Assembly: GCF_937976265.1 (NCBI RefSeq)
Contig: NZ_CALJRX010000020.1
Span: 1-21,810 of the forward strand
DNA: 21,810 nucleotides
From: an uncultured Haemophilus sp.
GTDB lineage: Bacteria > Pseudomonadota > Gammaproteobacteria > Enterobacterales > Pasteurellaceae
Direction: 5' to 3'
Shown: one piece after another, positions 8,543 through 15,953 of the stretch
Layout of the letters: each line of letters starts with the position of its first letter
Numbering within the stretch: position 1 is the stretch's first letter
The notes under the pieces: model-generated
Databases searched by the model: none
What the model saw: only the letters and a program-made list of their open reading frames with translations
Told to the model about the DNA's origin: nothing
Translations under genes and position numbers: made by a program

Positions 8543-9748
8543 TTAGCCCGCTAAACGTGCTGTGTCTTGTGCAATTACTAATTCTTCATTAGTTGGAAGA
8601 ACGATCGCTTTGAATGCAGAGTCATCAGCAGTGATTACGCCTGATTTGCCAAAGCGAGCAGCAAGGTTACGTTCTTGGTCTAATTTGATGCCGAATAATT
8701 TTAAGTGGCCTAACGCTAATTCACGAACGTGAGCTGAGTTTTCACCGATACCACCCGTAAATGCGATCGCATCTAAGTGATCATCACCTAAAACCGCCAT
8801 ATATGCACCAATGTATTTCGCTAAACGGTAGCTATAAACATCTAATGCACGTTTTGCTTCTGGTTTAGAGGCGTCGTCGTAGTTATCTTCTGCATAACGA
8901 CAGTCGCTCGTTACTTCAGTTAAACCTAAAAGACCTGATTTTTTCACTAAGGTCTCTTCGATTTGCTCCATTGACATGCCTAAGTTTTTGTATAGATAGA
9001 AAACGATCGCAGGGTCGATATCACCACAACGTGTACCCATCACTAAACCTTCTAATGGAGTTAAACCCATAGATGTGTCGATACATTTACCATGACGAAC
9101 CACAGAAACAGAACCACCGTTACCTAAGTGACAGATGATTGCGTTTACTTTATCTGCCGGTTTGCCTACATATTCAGCCACTTCACGAGAAACGAAGTAG
9201 TGGCTGGTACCGTGTGCACCGTAGCGACGTACGCCATGTTCTTTGTAAAGTGAGTATGGAAGTGCATAGAGATATGCTTCTTCAGGCATGGTTTGGTGGA
9301 ATGCTGTATCAAATACGACAACGTTCTTATCTTTTAAGTGTGGGAATGTTTTGAATGCTTCACGGATACCGATTAAGTGAGCAGGGTTGTGAAGTGGAGC
9401 AAATTGTGCTGCATCTTCAATACCTTTAACCACTTCATCTGTTACAACAACAGATTGGGTGTATTTCTCACCACCGTGAACGATACGGTGACCAATCGAG
9501 GTGATAGAGTTTTTAAGCTCATCAGTCATAATGTTTGACGCGATGAAGTTAAGCGCTTCAGTGTGCGCTGCACCAGCACCTAAATCTGCGCTACCTTTTT
9601 CACCGTTAAGTTTCCATTTGATACGAGCTTCAGGAAGATAAAATGCTTCTGCTAAGCCTGATAATTTTTCTTCACCTGTTGCAGGATCAAGGATTGCAAA
9701 TTTTAATGAAGAACTACCACAGTTAAGGATGAGAACAAGTTTTGACAT
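8543..9748 (-). CDS. ackA: Acetate kinase
   Basis: Acetate kinase, 401 residues (E. coli 400). It makes ATP and acetate from acetyl phosphate and ADP in the cytoplasm. The start is the ATG at 9748, with TAGGG 5 bases upstream; 14 extra in-frame residues from an upstream ATG do not fit the family. ASKHA-fold motifs and active-site residues are present: N9 in LILNCGSSS, R88 in GHRIVHGG, D147 in FDTAFH, H179 in RRYGAHGTSH, R240 in GTRCGDIDP, the GGIGENS loop (332-338) and E388 or E389 in PTNEELVIA. It is the first gene of ackA-pta, divergent from yfbV as in E. coli. No uptake sequence lies in either ackA or pta. Confidence 0.97.
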   Translation of the reverse strand: MSKLVLILNCGSSSLKFAILDPATGEEKLSGLAEAFYLPEARIKWKLNGEKGSADLGAGAAHTEALNFIASNIMTDELKNSITSIGHRIVHGGEKYTQSVVVTDEVVKGIEDAAQFAPLHNPAHLIGIREAFKTFPHLKDKNVVVFDTAFHQTMPEEAYLYALPYSLYKEHGVRRYGAHGTSHYFVSREVAEYVGKPADKVNAIICHLGNGGSVSVVRHGKCIDTSMGLTPLEGLVMGTRCGDIDPAIVFYLYKNLGMSMEQIEETLVKKSGLLGLTEVTSDCRYAEDNYDDASKPEAKRALDVYSYRLAKYIGAYMAVLGDDHLDAIAFTGGIGENSAHVRELALGHLKLFGIKLDQERNLAARFGKSGVITADDSAFKAIVLPTNEELVIAQDTARLAG

Positions 9749-9798
9749 AGGAACCCTATTTTTGATTGAGGTTAATAAAAATCCATTCAAAAGAACGG

Positions 9799-9827
9799 AG
9801 TATAATTCCTATATAGGATACACCTTT
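9799..9827 (-). promoter_or_regulatory. Candidate ackA promoter
   Basis: On the minus strand a -10 element TATACT lies at 9804-9799. At 17 bases spacing the -35 position (9827-9822) reads AAAGGT, a poor match. Transcription would start near 9792, giving a leader of about 44 bases. A perfect palindrome TCCTATATAGGA (9807-9818) fills the spacer and could bind a dimeric regulator. Confidence 0.4.
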
Positions 9828-9969
9828 TAGCGTATAAAATAAATTAACTGGAGGGGAAAAATACGATCTTTTATTAGAAAAGTTGAAAATTTCAACAGTT
9901 TCTAGTTAAGGATGACAATGAAACCCAAACTAGAGTATTATAAGTGCGGTTATTTTCGAGGATGTTTTT

Positions 9970-10416
9970 ATGTCATCATTTTTTTCAACCTTAAAACGTG
10001 GGCAAATATATTTGCAAACGTGGCCATTAGAAGCGAAGCTCGGCATGATTTTTCCCGAAAATCGCATTATTAAAGCCACAAAATTTGCACAGAAGTTTAT
10101 GCCTTTTATGGCGGTATTTGCGGTGGTTTGGCAACAGCTTTATGCAAAGGCGGATCTTTCTGCATTGGCAATTGCTATTTTGACCGCACTTTGTGCGTTA
10201 GTGATACCATTTCAAGGCTTATATTGGTTGGGAAAACGTGCAAAATCACCGCTAGAACCACAAAGTTCTCAGTGGTTTTATGAGATTAGTGAACGTTTAA
10301 GAAAACAACATGAAAGTTTGCCAACTGTGCAAGATAAACCGACATATCAGCACTTGGCAGAAGTATTACGAAAGGCACAGCAAAAATTGGATAAAGCATT
10401 TTGGCAAGAAATCTAG
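9970..10416 (+). CDS. yfbV: UPF0208 (DUF412) inner membrane protein YfbV
   Basis: A 148-residue membrane protein of the YfbV family. The N-terminal RGQIYLQTWPLE and the segments FPENRIIKAT and GLYWLGKR match E. coli YfbV. Two hydrophobic segments at about residues 43-60 and 65-88 predict a membrane hairpin. Its place divergent from ackA is the same as in E. coli, which strengthens the call. E. coli YfbV has been linked to insulating the Ter macrodomain, but its biochemical role is not settled. GAGG at 9958-9961 serves the ATG at 9970. Uptake sequences lie just upstream (9942-9950) and within the gene (10183-10191, minus orientation). Confidence 0.92.
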   Translation: MSSFFSTLKRGQIYLQTWPLEAKLGMIFPENRIIKATKFAQKFMPFMAVFAVVWQQLYAKADLSALAIAILTALCALVIPFQGLYWLGKRAKSPLEPQSSQWFYEISERLRKQHESLPTVQDKPTYQHLAEVLRKAQQKLDKAFWQEI

Positions 10417-10438
10417 CCAATGGCTTCAAATTTAATTG

Positions 10439-10454
10439 ACGCAAACGTTTTCCT
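10439..10454 (+). promoter_or_regulatory. PurR operator upstream of cvpA-purF
   Basis: The 16-base sequence ACGCAAACGTTTTCCT matches the E. coli PurR consensus ACGCAAACGTTTNCNT almost perfectly. It lies 67 bases before cvpA, in the promoter region of cvpA-purF, the place where PurR acts in E. coli. Purine-dependent repression is the expected control. Confidence 0.88.
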
Positions 10455-10471
10455 TTTGTTGTTTTTTTATG

Positions 10472-10477
10472 TAGAAT
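10472..10477 (+). promoter_or_regulatory. Candidate -10 element of the cvpA-purF promoter
   Basis: TAGAAT, preceded by TATG. The matching -35 position falls at the right end of the PurR box (about 10449-10454, TTTCCT), so a bound repressor would block polymerase. Transcription would start near 10484, at the base of the leader hairpin. Confidence 0.5.
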
Positions 10478-10482
10478 ACTGC

Positions 10483-10504
10483 GGTCGCAATGGCGGCCCT
10501 TTTT
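10483..10504 (+). terminator. Terminator-like hairpin in the cvpA leader
   Basis: GGTCGC (10483-10488) pairs with GCGGCC (10493-10498), 6 bp with one wobble and an AATG loop, followed by CTTTTT. It lies 18 bases before the cvpA start codon. If transcription starts near 10484 the stem would be cut at its base, so its use depends on the true start site. Confidence 0.4.
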
Positions 10505-10521
10505 AATTGAGAGACTATTTA

Positions 10522-11013
10522 ATGATTGATTACATTATCATTGGCATCATCGCATTTTCGATTATCGTGAGTTTATTACGTGGGTTTGTGCGAGAGGTGA
10601 TGTCCCTTGCAAGTTGGGTCGTTGCATTTATTGTCGCTAGCCAATTTTATCCTTATCTCGCCACTTATCTTACTCAAATCGAATCTGACTACGTGCGTAA
10701 TGGCACAGCAATCGGTATTTTATTTGTTTTAACCTTAATCGTAGGTGGCATTGTTAATTATGTGATTAGCCAATTAGTAGATAAAACAGGACTTACCGGA
10801 ACAGATCGTGTTCTCGGTGCGGCATTTGGCTTAATTCGTGGGGCGTTAATCGTTGCTGCGATCTTATTCTTCTTGGATACCTTCACTAACTTTGAACAAA
10901 CCGATTGGTGGAAAGAATCAAAATTAATTCCTCATTTCGGCTTTATTATTGAATGGTTCTTCCAACAACTACAAGCAAGTTCTAGTTTGTTAAACTCAAC
11001 TTTTAAACAATAA
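10522..11013 (+). CDS. cvpA: Colicin V production protein homologue CvpA (membrane protein)
   Basis: A 163-residue inner membrane protein (E. coli CvpA 162) with four hydrophobic segments at about residues 3-20, 25-44, 62-82 and 95-116. The conserved LLRGFVREVMSLASWVVA stretch is at 18-35. The ATG at 10522 is preferred over an in-frame TTG at 10507, which would add five residues and puts the start next to the leader hairpin. CvpA is needed for colicin V export in E. coli and more generally for envelope tolerance to bile salts; its mechanism is unknown. It is followed after 14 bases by purF, the conserved cvpA-purF operon under PurR. Confidence 0.94.
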   Translation: MIDYIIIGIIAFSIIVSLLRGFVREVMSLASWVVAFIVASQFYPYLATYLTQIESDYVRNGTAIGILFVLTLIVGGIVNYVISQLVDKTGLTGTDRVLGAAFGLIRGALIVAAILFFLDTFTNFEQTDWWKESKLIPHFGFIIEWFFQQLQASSSLLNSTFKQ

Positions 11014-11027
11014 GGTAGTCAATCAGT

Positions 11028-12545
11028 ATGTGTGGAATTGTCGGTATCGTTAGCCAAAATCCGGTTAATGAATCCATTTATGCAGCATTAACGTTATTAC
11101 AACATCGAGGTCAAGATGCAGCGGGGATTGTCACAATCGATGATGAAAACCGCTTTCGCTTGCGTAAGTCAAATGGCCTTGTGAGTGATGTGTTCAGACA
11201 AGAGCATATGTTACGTTTACAAGGTTATGCAGGCCTAGGACATGTACGTTATCCAACAGCCGGCAGTTCAAGCGTATCTGAAGCTCAACCTTTCTATGTT
11301 AACTCACCTTATGGTTTAACCCTCGTTCACAATGGCAACTTAACCAACTCAGCCGAATTAAAAGATAAATTATTCAAAGAAGAGCGCCGCCATGTGAACA
11401 CCAATTCGGATTCAGAACTTCTTCTTAATATTCTCGCCAACCACCTAGACAGAATTAATAAATACCATCTCGATCCGCAAGATATTTTTAATGCAATTCG
11501 TGCGACACACAAAGATATTCGTGGTGCTTATGCATGTTTAGCAATGATTATTGGGCATGGTATGGTGGCATTTCGTGATCCGTTTGGTATTCGTCCACTC
11601 GTGTTAGGTAAACGAGAAGAAAATGGCTTTGTGGAATATATGTTTGCTTCTGAAAGTGTGGCATTAGACGTCGCCGGTTTTGAATTAGTGCGTGATGTTG
11701 CACCGGGTGAAGCTCTTTATGTGACCTTTGATGGCCAACTTTATGCTGAGCAGTGTGCAGAAAGTGCGGTCTTAAATCCGTGTATTTTTGAATACGTGTA
11801 TTTTGCTCGTCCTGATTCAACAATAGACGGTGTGTCTGTTTATGCGGCACGTGTCCACATGGGCGAACATTTAGGTAAAAAAATTGCAAAAGAATGGGTT
11901 GAGGAAGCCGACAATATTGATGTGGTGATTCCAGTACCGGAAACTTCAACAGATATCGCTTTACAGATTGCGAAAATCTTAGGCAAACCTTATCGTCAAG
12001 GCTTTGTGAAAAACCGCTATGTTGGCCGTACATTTATTATGCCGGGCCAAGCACAACGTATTAGTTCAGTCCGTCGCAAGCTCAATACGATTAAAGCAGA
12101 ATTCAAAGATAAAAATGTGTTATTAGTCGATGATTCCATTGTTCGTGGTACAACATCCGAACAAATCGTGAGTATGGCTAGAGCAGCGGGTGCGAAGAAA
12201 ATTTACTTTGCATCAGCCGCACCAGAAATTCGTTACCCGAATGTGTACGGTATTGATATGCCAACAAAACAAGAACTCATTGCCTATGGCCGTAATGTTG
12301 ATGAAATTGCGAAATTGATTGGTGTAGATAAATTGGTTTTCCAAGATCTTGAAGCGCTAACTGAATCAGTGCGTCAAGAAAACCCAGCCATTCAAGGCTT
12401 TGATTGTTCTGTCTTTACTGGCGAATATATCACTGGCGATATTACTCCGGAATACCTTGATAGCATTGCTTCTCAACGTAGTGATTCGGCAAAGAAAAAA
12501 CGGGAAAAAGATGCAAGCAACCTTGAAATCCATAATGAAGGTTAA
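11028..12545 (+). CDS. purF: Amidophosphoribosyltransferase
   Basis: Glutamine PRPP amidotransferase, 505 residues (E. coli 505). It makes phosphoribosylamine from PRPP and glutamine, the committed step of purine synthesis. The N-terminal Ntn glutaminase domain starts with the nucleophile C2 (CGIVGIV). It has HRGQDAAGI (26-34), HNGN (101-104) and NTNSDSE (124-130). The C-terminal phosphoribosyltransferase domain has the PRPP loop VLLVDDSIVRGTT at 364-376. It is second in the PurR-controlled cvpA operon and ends at a strong terminator. An uptake sequence lies at 11762-11770. The C-terminal 30 residues are charged and lysine-rich, as is usual for the family. Confidence 0.98.
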   Translation: MCGIVGIVSQNPVNESIYAALTLLQHRGQDAAGIVTIDDENRFRLRKSNGLVSDVFRQEHMLRLQGYAGLGHVRYPTAGSSSVSEAQPFYVNSPYGLTLVHNGNLTNSAELKDKLFKEERRHVNTNSDSELLLNILANHLDRINKYHLDPQDIFNAIRATHKDIRGAYACLAMIIGHGMVAFRDPFGIRPLVLGKREENGFVEYMFASESVALDVAGFELVRDVAPGEALYVTFDGQLYAEQCAESAVLNPCIFEYVYFARPDSTIDGVSVYAARVHMGEHLGKKIAKEWVEEADNIDVVIPVPETSTDIALQIAKILGKPYRQGFVKNRYVGRTFIMPGQAQRISSVRRKLNTIKAEFKDKNVLLVDDSIVRGTTSEQIVSMARAAGAKKIYFASAAPEIRYPNVYGIDMPTKQELIAYGRNVDEIAKLIGVDKLVFQDLEALTESVRQENPAIQGFDCSVFTGEYITGDITPEYLDSIASQRSDSAKKKREKDASNLEIHNEG

Positions 12546-12562
12546 GCGCGTTTAAGGTCGTA

Positions 12563-12605
12563 AAAAAGCACTAAATTCAGTGAAGCATTTAGTGCTTTTT
12601 CTTTT
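12563..12605 (+). terminator. Intrinsic terminator after purF
   Basis: A perfect 14-bp stem (12563-12576 with 12587-12600) has a 10-base loop and ends in a T-run. It lies 17 bases past the purF stop. Confidence 0.93.
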
Positions 12606-12618
12606 TGATTAAGTATAA

Positions 12619-12660
12619 AAAAATGACCGCACTTGATGTATTCAAAGTGCGGTCATTTTT
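12619..12660. terminator. Bidirectional terminator built from inverted uptake sequences (purF / dacB)
   Basis: A perfect 16-bp inverted repeat (12619-12634 with 12645-12660) carries an uptake sequence core in each arm, with an A-run on the left and a T-run on the right. It ends 9 bases before the dacB stop and is the natural terminator for dacB on the minus strand, with a second stop for purF readthrough. Confidence 0.92.
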
Positions 12661-12669
12661 ATATGCATT

Positions 12670-14109
12670 TTAGTCTTTATAAAGATTGTTATAAAGCGTA
12701 CTTTCAAATTGTACAAGTGGAGCGCGCTTTGTTTTACTTTCTAAATCACCGGTTGAATAGCCATTGATAAATTGAACGAAAGCCACTTTTTCACCACGTG
12801 CATTAGTCATAAAACCGGCAAGGTTATATACCCCTTTCAATGAGCCAGTTTTAGCGATAACGTTTTTCACCAGTGGTGGATTAATTAAGCTACCACGACC
12901 ACTAATAGTGCCATCCACGCCTGCAATTGGGAAAGTTTCCATTAAGTGTAATTTATCTTCGTTTTTGGCAATGTATTCCAAGACGGAAAGCATGATTTTA
13001 GGTGCAACCAAATTATGACGAGAAAGACCAGAACCATCGGCTAAAATACTATTGCCAAATTTAATACCTTGTTTTTGCAATACAGATTTCACTGCTAATG
13101 TACCTAATTGGAATGAAGCAGGGCGTTTATAGTAGTTGTAGGCTACTGCTCTGAATAAGGCATCGGCAATTTGATTATCTGATTTTTTCATCATTTTTTT
13201 CAATAGCTCAGGCAAAGGTTTAGATAAATGCTGAGCGAGTTTTTGCCCTTGCTGTGGTTTTTGAGGTTGTTTTACCTGGCCGGTAAATTCAATACCAAGA
13301 CGTTTTAATTGACGTTGAATAATGGCAGCTGCGTAGGCATCTGGATCTTGTACGGCGAAGCTGAGCCCAAATGGTTTAGTTTGGCGTGCAATACAGCCTT
13401 TTACTTGATAGCGATTATTGTCGTGAACAACGACATCTAACTGGCAATAACCGGCTTCTTGCTGATCCACAATATAAACTTGCCCGAAAACTTGAATAGG
13501 AAATTGTGCAGGAACGTTAATTTTGACTGTTTCACCTACTGGTTGATTTGCATCTAGCTCGGCATAGAAACAGTTATTATCGATATTTGCTGCAGCAGGA
13601 GGGGAGTTAAAGCACATCGTAAGATCGTTCCAAATCCAACCTAACCCACGGTCATGGCTAGCAAATACAGAGGTATCTAAAATAAGATCTCCATTGATTT
13701 TCTGAATGCCTTGGTTCTTTAAATTGGCTAATAGGCTATAAAGTTGTCCACTAGTTAGATCAGGATCGCCAGTAAACTGCACAACAAGATCGCCTTCTAA
13801 AACATTATTCTGAATTTTTCCGTTACTTAAAAGTGAGGTTTCAAACTGGAAGGCATCACCTAATACCAACTTAGCCGCGACAGCTGTGAAAACTTTTTGC
13901 GTACTGGCTGGCAACATAAAGGTTGAACCATTGTAATCGGCAATAATTTGATCTTTATTGAGGTTTTTGGCAATGATGCCAGCCGATGCACCTTCCGGTA
14001 AGTATTGGGTGATAGAAGCCACATTAACTTCAGCCATAGAGGAAAAAGAAAAGCCGAGTGTGATAAATGCCGCTTTAAGTGCGGTCGAAATAGAAGATTT
14101 TTTAGTCAT
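12670..14109 (-). CDS. dacB: D-alanyl-D-alanine carboxypeptidase/endopeptidase (PBP4)
   Basis: Penicillin-binding protein 4, peptidase family S13, 479 residues (E. coli 477). It cleaves D-Ala-D-Ala ends and cross-links of peptidoglycan in the periplasm. The start is the ATG at 14109; an in-frame TTG at 14142 would place 11 extra residues before a good signal peptide. The signal peptide has a basic start, a hydrophobic core at 10-22 and a likely cut after SMA (residue 26). The active-site motifs are complete: S69-T-Q-K72, S310-D-N312 and K420-T-G422. It is convergent with purF and divergent from greA, as dacB-greA is in related bacteria. An uptake sequence sits in the signal-peptide codons (14077-14085). 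Confidence 0.96.
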   Translation of the reverse strand: MTKKSSISTALKAAFITLGFSFSSMAEVNVASITQYLPEGASAGIIAKNLNKDQIIADYNGSTFMLPASTQKVFTAVAAKLVLGDAFQFETSLLSNGKIQNNVLEGDLVVQFTGDPDLTSGQLYSLLANLKNQGIQKINGDLILDTSVFASHDRGLGWIWNDLTMCFNSPPAAANIDNNCFYAELDANQPVGETVKINVPAQFPIQVFGQVYIVDQQEAGYCQLDVVVHDNNRYQVKGCIARQTKPFGLSFAVQDPDAYAAAIIQRQLKRLGIEFTGQVKQPQKPQQGQKLAQHLSKPLPELLKKMMKKSDNQIADALFRAVAYNYYKRPASFQLGTLAVKSVLQKQGIKFGNSILADGSGLSRHNLVAPKIMLSVLEYIAKNEDKLHLMETFPIAGVDGTISGRGSLINPPLVKNVIAKTGSLKGVYNLAGFMTNARGEKVAFVQFINGYSTGDLESKTKRAPLVQFESTLYNNLYKD

Positions 14110-14126
14110 TTTTAGTTCTGTTATGG

Positions 14127-14154
14127 TTGCTATTTTTCTCAAGACGGATAATAA
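14127..14154 (+). promoter_or_regulatory. Candidate greA promoter
   Basis: TTGCTA (14127-14132) and TAATAA (14149-14154) are 16 bases apart. Transcription would start near 14161 and give a leader of about 100 bases that contains the hairpin at 14201-14240. The match is moderate and other starts are possible. Confidence 0.4.
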
Positions 14155-14200
14155 TAAGCTCCGAACTCAATAGAGTAAATCATTTTTTATTTTTCATTGA

Positions 14201-14240
14201 CTGCGGCAAGGTTGCAAGACGTTGTCGTGGTTTTGTTTTT
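14201..14240 (+). terminator. Terminator-like hairpin in the greA leader
   Basis: CTGCGGCAA (14201-14209) can pair with TTGTCGTGG (14222-14230), a 9-bp stem with three wobbles and a 12-base loop. It is followed directly by TTTTGTTTTT. It lies 21 bases before the greA start. In E. coli the greA leader yields short terminated RNAs (GraL); this could be the counterpart, but the stem is weak. Confidence 0.4.
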
Positions 14241-14261
14241 ACCAAATTTCAAGGAAAAAGA

Positions 14262-14738
14262 ATGAAACAAATTCCAATGACCGTGCGCGGTGCGGAGCTA
14301 TTACGCCAAGAATTAGATTTCTTAAAGAATGAGCGTCGCCCTGAAATTATTAAGGCGATTGCTGAAGCACGTGAGCATGGTGACTTAAAAGAAAATGCAG
14401 AATATCACGCAGCGCGTGAACAACAAGGTTTTTGCGAAGGGCGTATTCAAGAAATTGAAAGCAAACTTGCAAATTGTCAGGTTATCGATGTCACTAAATT
14501 ACCGAATAACGGAAAAGTTATTTTTGGTGCGACAGTTGTATTAGTGAATACCGATACCGATGAAGAAGTCACTTACCAAATTGTGGGCGATGATGAGGCA
14601 GATATTAAATCAGGTTTAATTTCTGTGAATTCACCGATTGCTCGTGGATTGGTGGGAAAAGAGTTGGATGATACCGTGAATATTACCACTCCAGGTGGAA
14701 CGGTTGAGTTCGAGATTATTGAAGTAAATTACATCTAA
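14262..14738 (+). CDS. greA: Transcription elongation factor GreA
   Basis: GreA, 158 residues, the same length as E. coli. It enters the RNA polymerase secondary channel and triggers cleavage of backtracked RNA. The N-terminal coiled coil (about 1-75) carries the tip acidic pair D41 and E44 in EHGDLKENAEYHAAREQQGF. The C-terminal FKBP-like domain includes IVGDDEAD and ISVNSPIARGL. The ATG at 14262 follows an AAGGA at 14251-14255; the upstream open frame is leader. It is divergent from dacB. The hairpin after its stop codon lacks a T-run on this strand. Confidence 0.97.
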   Translation: MKQIPMTVRGAELLRQELDFLKNERRPEIIKAIAEAREHGDLKENAEYHAAREQQGFCEGRIQEIESKLANCQVIDVTKLPNNGKVIFGATVVLVNTDTDEEVTYQIVGDDEADIKSGLISVNSPIARGLVGKELDDTVNITTPGGTVEFEIIEVNYI

Positions 14739-14765
14739 AAAAACATCCCCTCAATTTGAGGGGAT
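14737..14765. terminator. Terminator between convergent greA and yhbY
   Basis: ATCCCCTCA (14745-14753) pairs with TGAGGGGAT (14757-14765), a perfect 9-bp stem with a 3-base loop. On the minus strand it is followed by G and seven T (14743-14737), a good terminator for yhbY. On the plus strand only AACAATTATTT follows, so it should be weaker for greA. Confidence 0.85.
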
Positions 14766-14770
14766 AACAA

Positions 14771-15070
14771 TTATTTACGAGGCAGCTGGATTTTACCTTC
14801 CTCACTTGGTCGATAAAGCACCAAAATATGTCCGATGGTTTGAACATTAGATGATTTGGTTTCACGTACAATCGCATCAATGATTAATTGTTTGGTTTCG
14901 CGATCTGCACCAGCAATTTTTACTTTGATTAATTCGTGATGATTTAACGCATTATCGATTTCGGCTAATACACCTTCGGTTAAGCCGTTACCGCCAAGCA
15001 TGACGACAGGGCTAAGGTGATGAGCAAGTCCTTTTAAAAATTGTTTTTGTTTTGTTGATAAAATTGTCAT
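14771..15070 (-). CDS. yhbY: Ribosome assembly RNA-binding protein YhbY (CRM domain)
   Basis: A 99-residue single CRM-domain protein (E. coli YhbY 97) that associates with pre-50S particles. The start is the ATG at 15070, with AGGA 6 to 7 bases upstream; an open frame 11 residues longer lacks support. It begins with LSTKQKQFLKGLAHHL and has the RNA-binding loop LGGNGLTEGV (36-45), then IKVKIAG, as in the family. It is divergent from rlmE-ftsH, the same order as in E. coli, and next to another 50S-related gene. Confidence 0.93.
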   Translation of the reverse strand: MTILSTKQKQFLKGLAHHLSPVVMLGGNGLTEGVLAEIDNALNHHELIKVKIAGADRETKQLIIDAIVRETKSSNVQTIGHILVLYRPSEEGKIQLPRK

Positions 15071-15166
15071 AAGGAATCCTTTAATAAAATGAATATTTGT
15101 CATGAAGAGACCGAAAAGAGCGGTCAGAAAAAACGTGGTTTTTCAGCACTTTTTGGTAAGTCTAGC

Positions 15167-15193
15167 CTTGAATTTGGCAGATTGTACCCAAAT
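15167..15193 (+). promoter_or_regulatory. Sigma-32 (heat-shock) type promoter for rlmE-ftsH
   Basis: CTTGAA (15167-15172), preceded by C, then 13 bases, then ACCCAAAT (15186-15193). This fits the RpoH consensus CTTGAA and CCCCATNT with two mismatches in the -10 box and correct spacing. The rlmE-ftsH operon is a known RpoH target in E. coli. It lies 44 bases before rlmE. Confidence 0.62.
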
Positions 15194-15236
15194 ATAGACG
15201 AAACTACTACAAAAAATAGTACAAAAGAAAGAGATT

Positions 15237-15869
15237 ATGGGAAAGAAAAAACGTTCGGCGAGTTCTTCTCGTTGGCTAAACGAACATTTTAAAGATCCGT
15301 TTGTTCAGAAAGCACATAAACAAAAATTACGCTCACGTGCTTACTTTAAGTTAGATGAAATTCAGCAAACGGATAAATTGTTTAAACCGGGAATGACCGT
15401 AGTGGATCTCGGTGCCGCACCAGGTGGTTGGTCACAGTATGTCGTGAGCCAAATCGGTGGAAAGGGAAGAGTCATTGCGTGCGATATTTTAGATATGAAT
15501 CCAATTGTCGGCGTTGATTTTTTACAAGGTGATTTCCGTGATGAAAACGTGTTGAATGCATTATTAGAACGTGTTGGGGAAGCTAAAGTTGATGTAGTGA
15601 TGTCCGATATGGCACCGAATTTTAGTGGTATGCCATCGGTTGATATTCCGCGAGCAATGTATTTAGTGGAACTGGCTTTGGATATGTGTAAACAAGTTTT
15701 GGCGAAAAAAGGCAGTTTTGTGGTCAAAGTATTTCAAGGGGAAGGTTTTGACGAGTATCTGCGCGAAATTCGTTCACTCTTTAGTGTGGTAAAAGTACGT
15801 AAGCCTGAAGCCTCTCGAGGGCGTTCGCGCGAAGTTTATATTGTAGCAAGTGGTTATAAAGGCGAATAA
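15237..15869 (+). CDS. rlmE: 23S rRNA (uridine-2552 2'-O)-methyltransferase
   Basis: RlmE (FtsJ/RrmJ), 210 residues. It methylates the 2'-OH of U2552 in the A-loop of 23S rRNA late in 50S assembly, using S-adenosylmethionine. The catalytic tetrad of E. coli falls at identical numbers: K38, D124, K164 and E199. The SAM-binding loop VVDLGAAPGGWSQ is at 55-67. The ATG at 15237 has a purine-rich but not strong ribosome-binding site (AAAGAGA). It is first in the rlmE-ftsH pair, 84 bases before ftsH, with a sigma-32-type promoter upstream. Confidence 0.97.
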   Translation: MGKKKRSASSSRWLNEHFKDPFVQKAHKQKLRSRAYFKLDEIQQTDKLFKPGMTVVDLGAAPGGWSQYVVSQIGGKGRVIACDILDMNPIVGVDFLQGDFRDENVLNALLERVGEAKVDVVMSDMAPNFSGMPSVDIPRAMYLVELALDMCKQVLAKKGSFVVKVFQGEGFDEYLREIRSLFSVVKVRKPEASRGRSREVYIVASGYKGE

Positions 15870-15900
15870 TTGCTTTGATAGCTTTTCATTGTGTCTGTGA

Positions 15901-15915
15901 TGAGATAATATCTCA
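15901..15915 (+). other. Small hairpin in the rlmE-ftsH gap
   Basis: TGAGAT and ATCTCA form a perfect 6-bp stem around AAT. No T-run follows, so it is not a terminator. It lies 38 bases before ftsH and may be an RNA processing or stability element; function is not shown. Confidence 0.45.
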
Positions 15916-15953
15916 CTTCGACTTTAATTAACTTAAGAAAGGCAGGTTAAACC

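Noticed and set aside
9762..9775. An FNR-like site TTGAT-TGAG-GTTAA near the ackA start
   Set aside because: Only 8 of 10 consensus bases match, and it lies downstream of the predicted start of transcription. AT-rich sequence gives such matches by chance.
15089..15292. A 67-codon plus-strand open frame between yhbY and rlmE
   Set aside because: It overlaps the rlmE start by 56 bases, spans the sigma-32-type promoter, has no ribosome-binding site and no recognisable domain. It looks like a chance frame.
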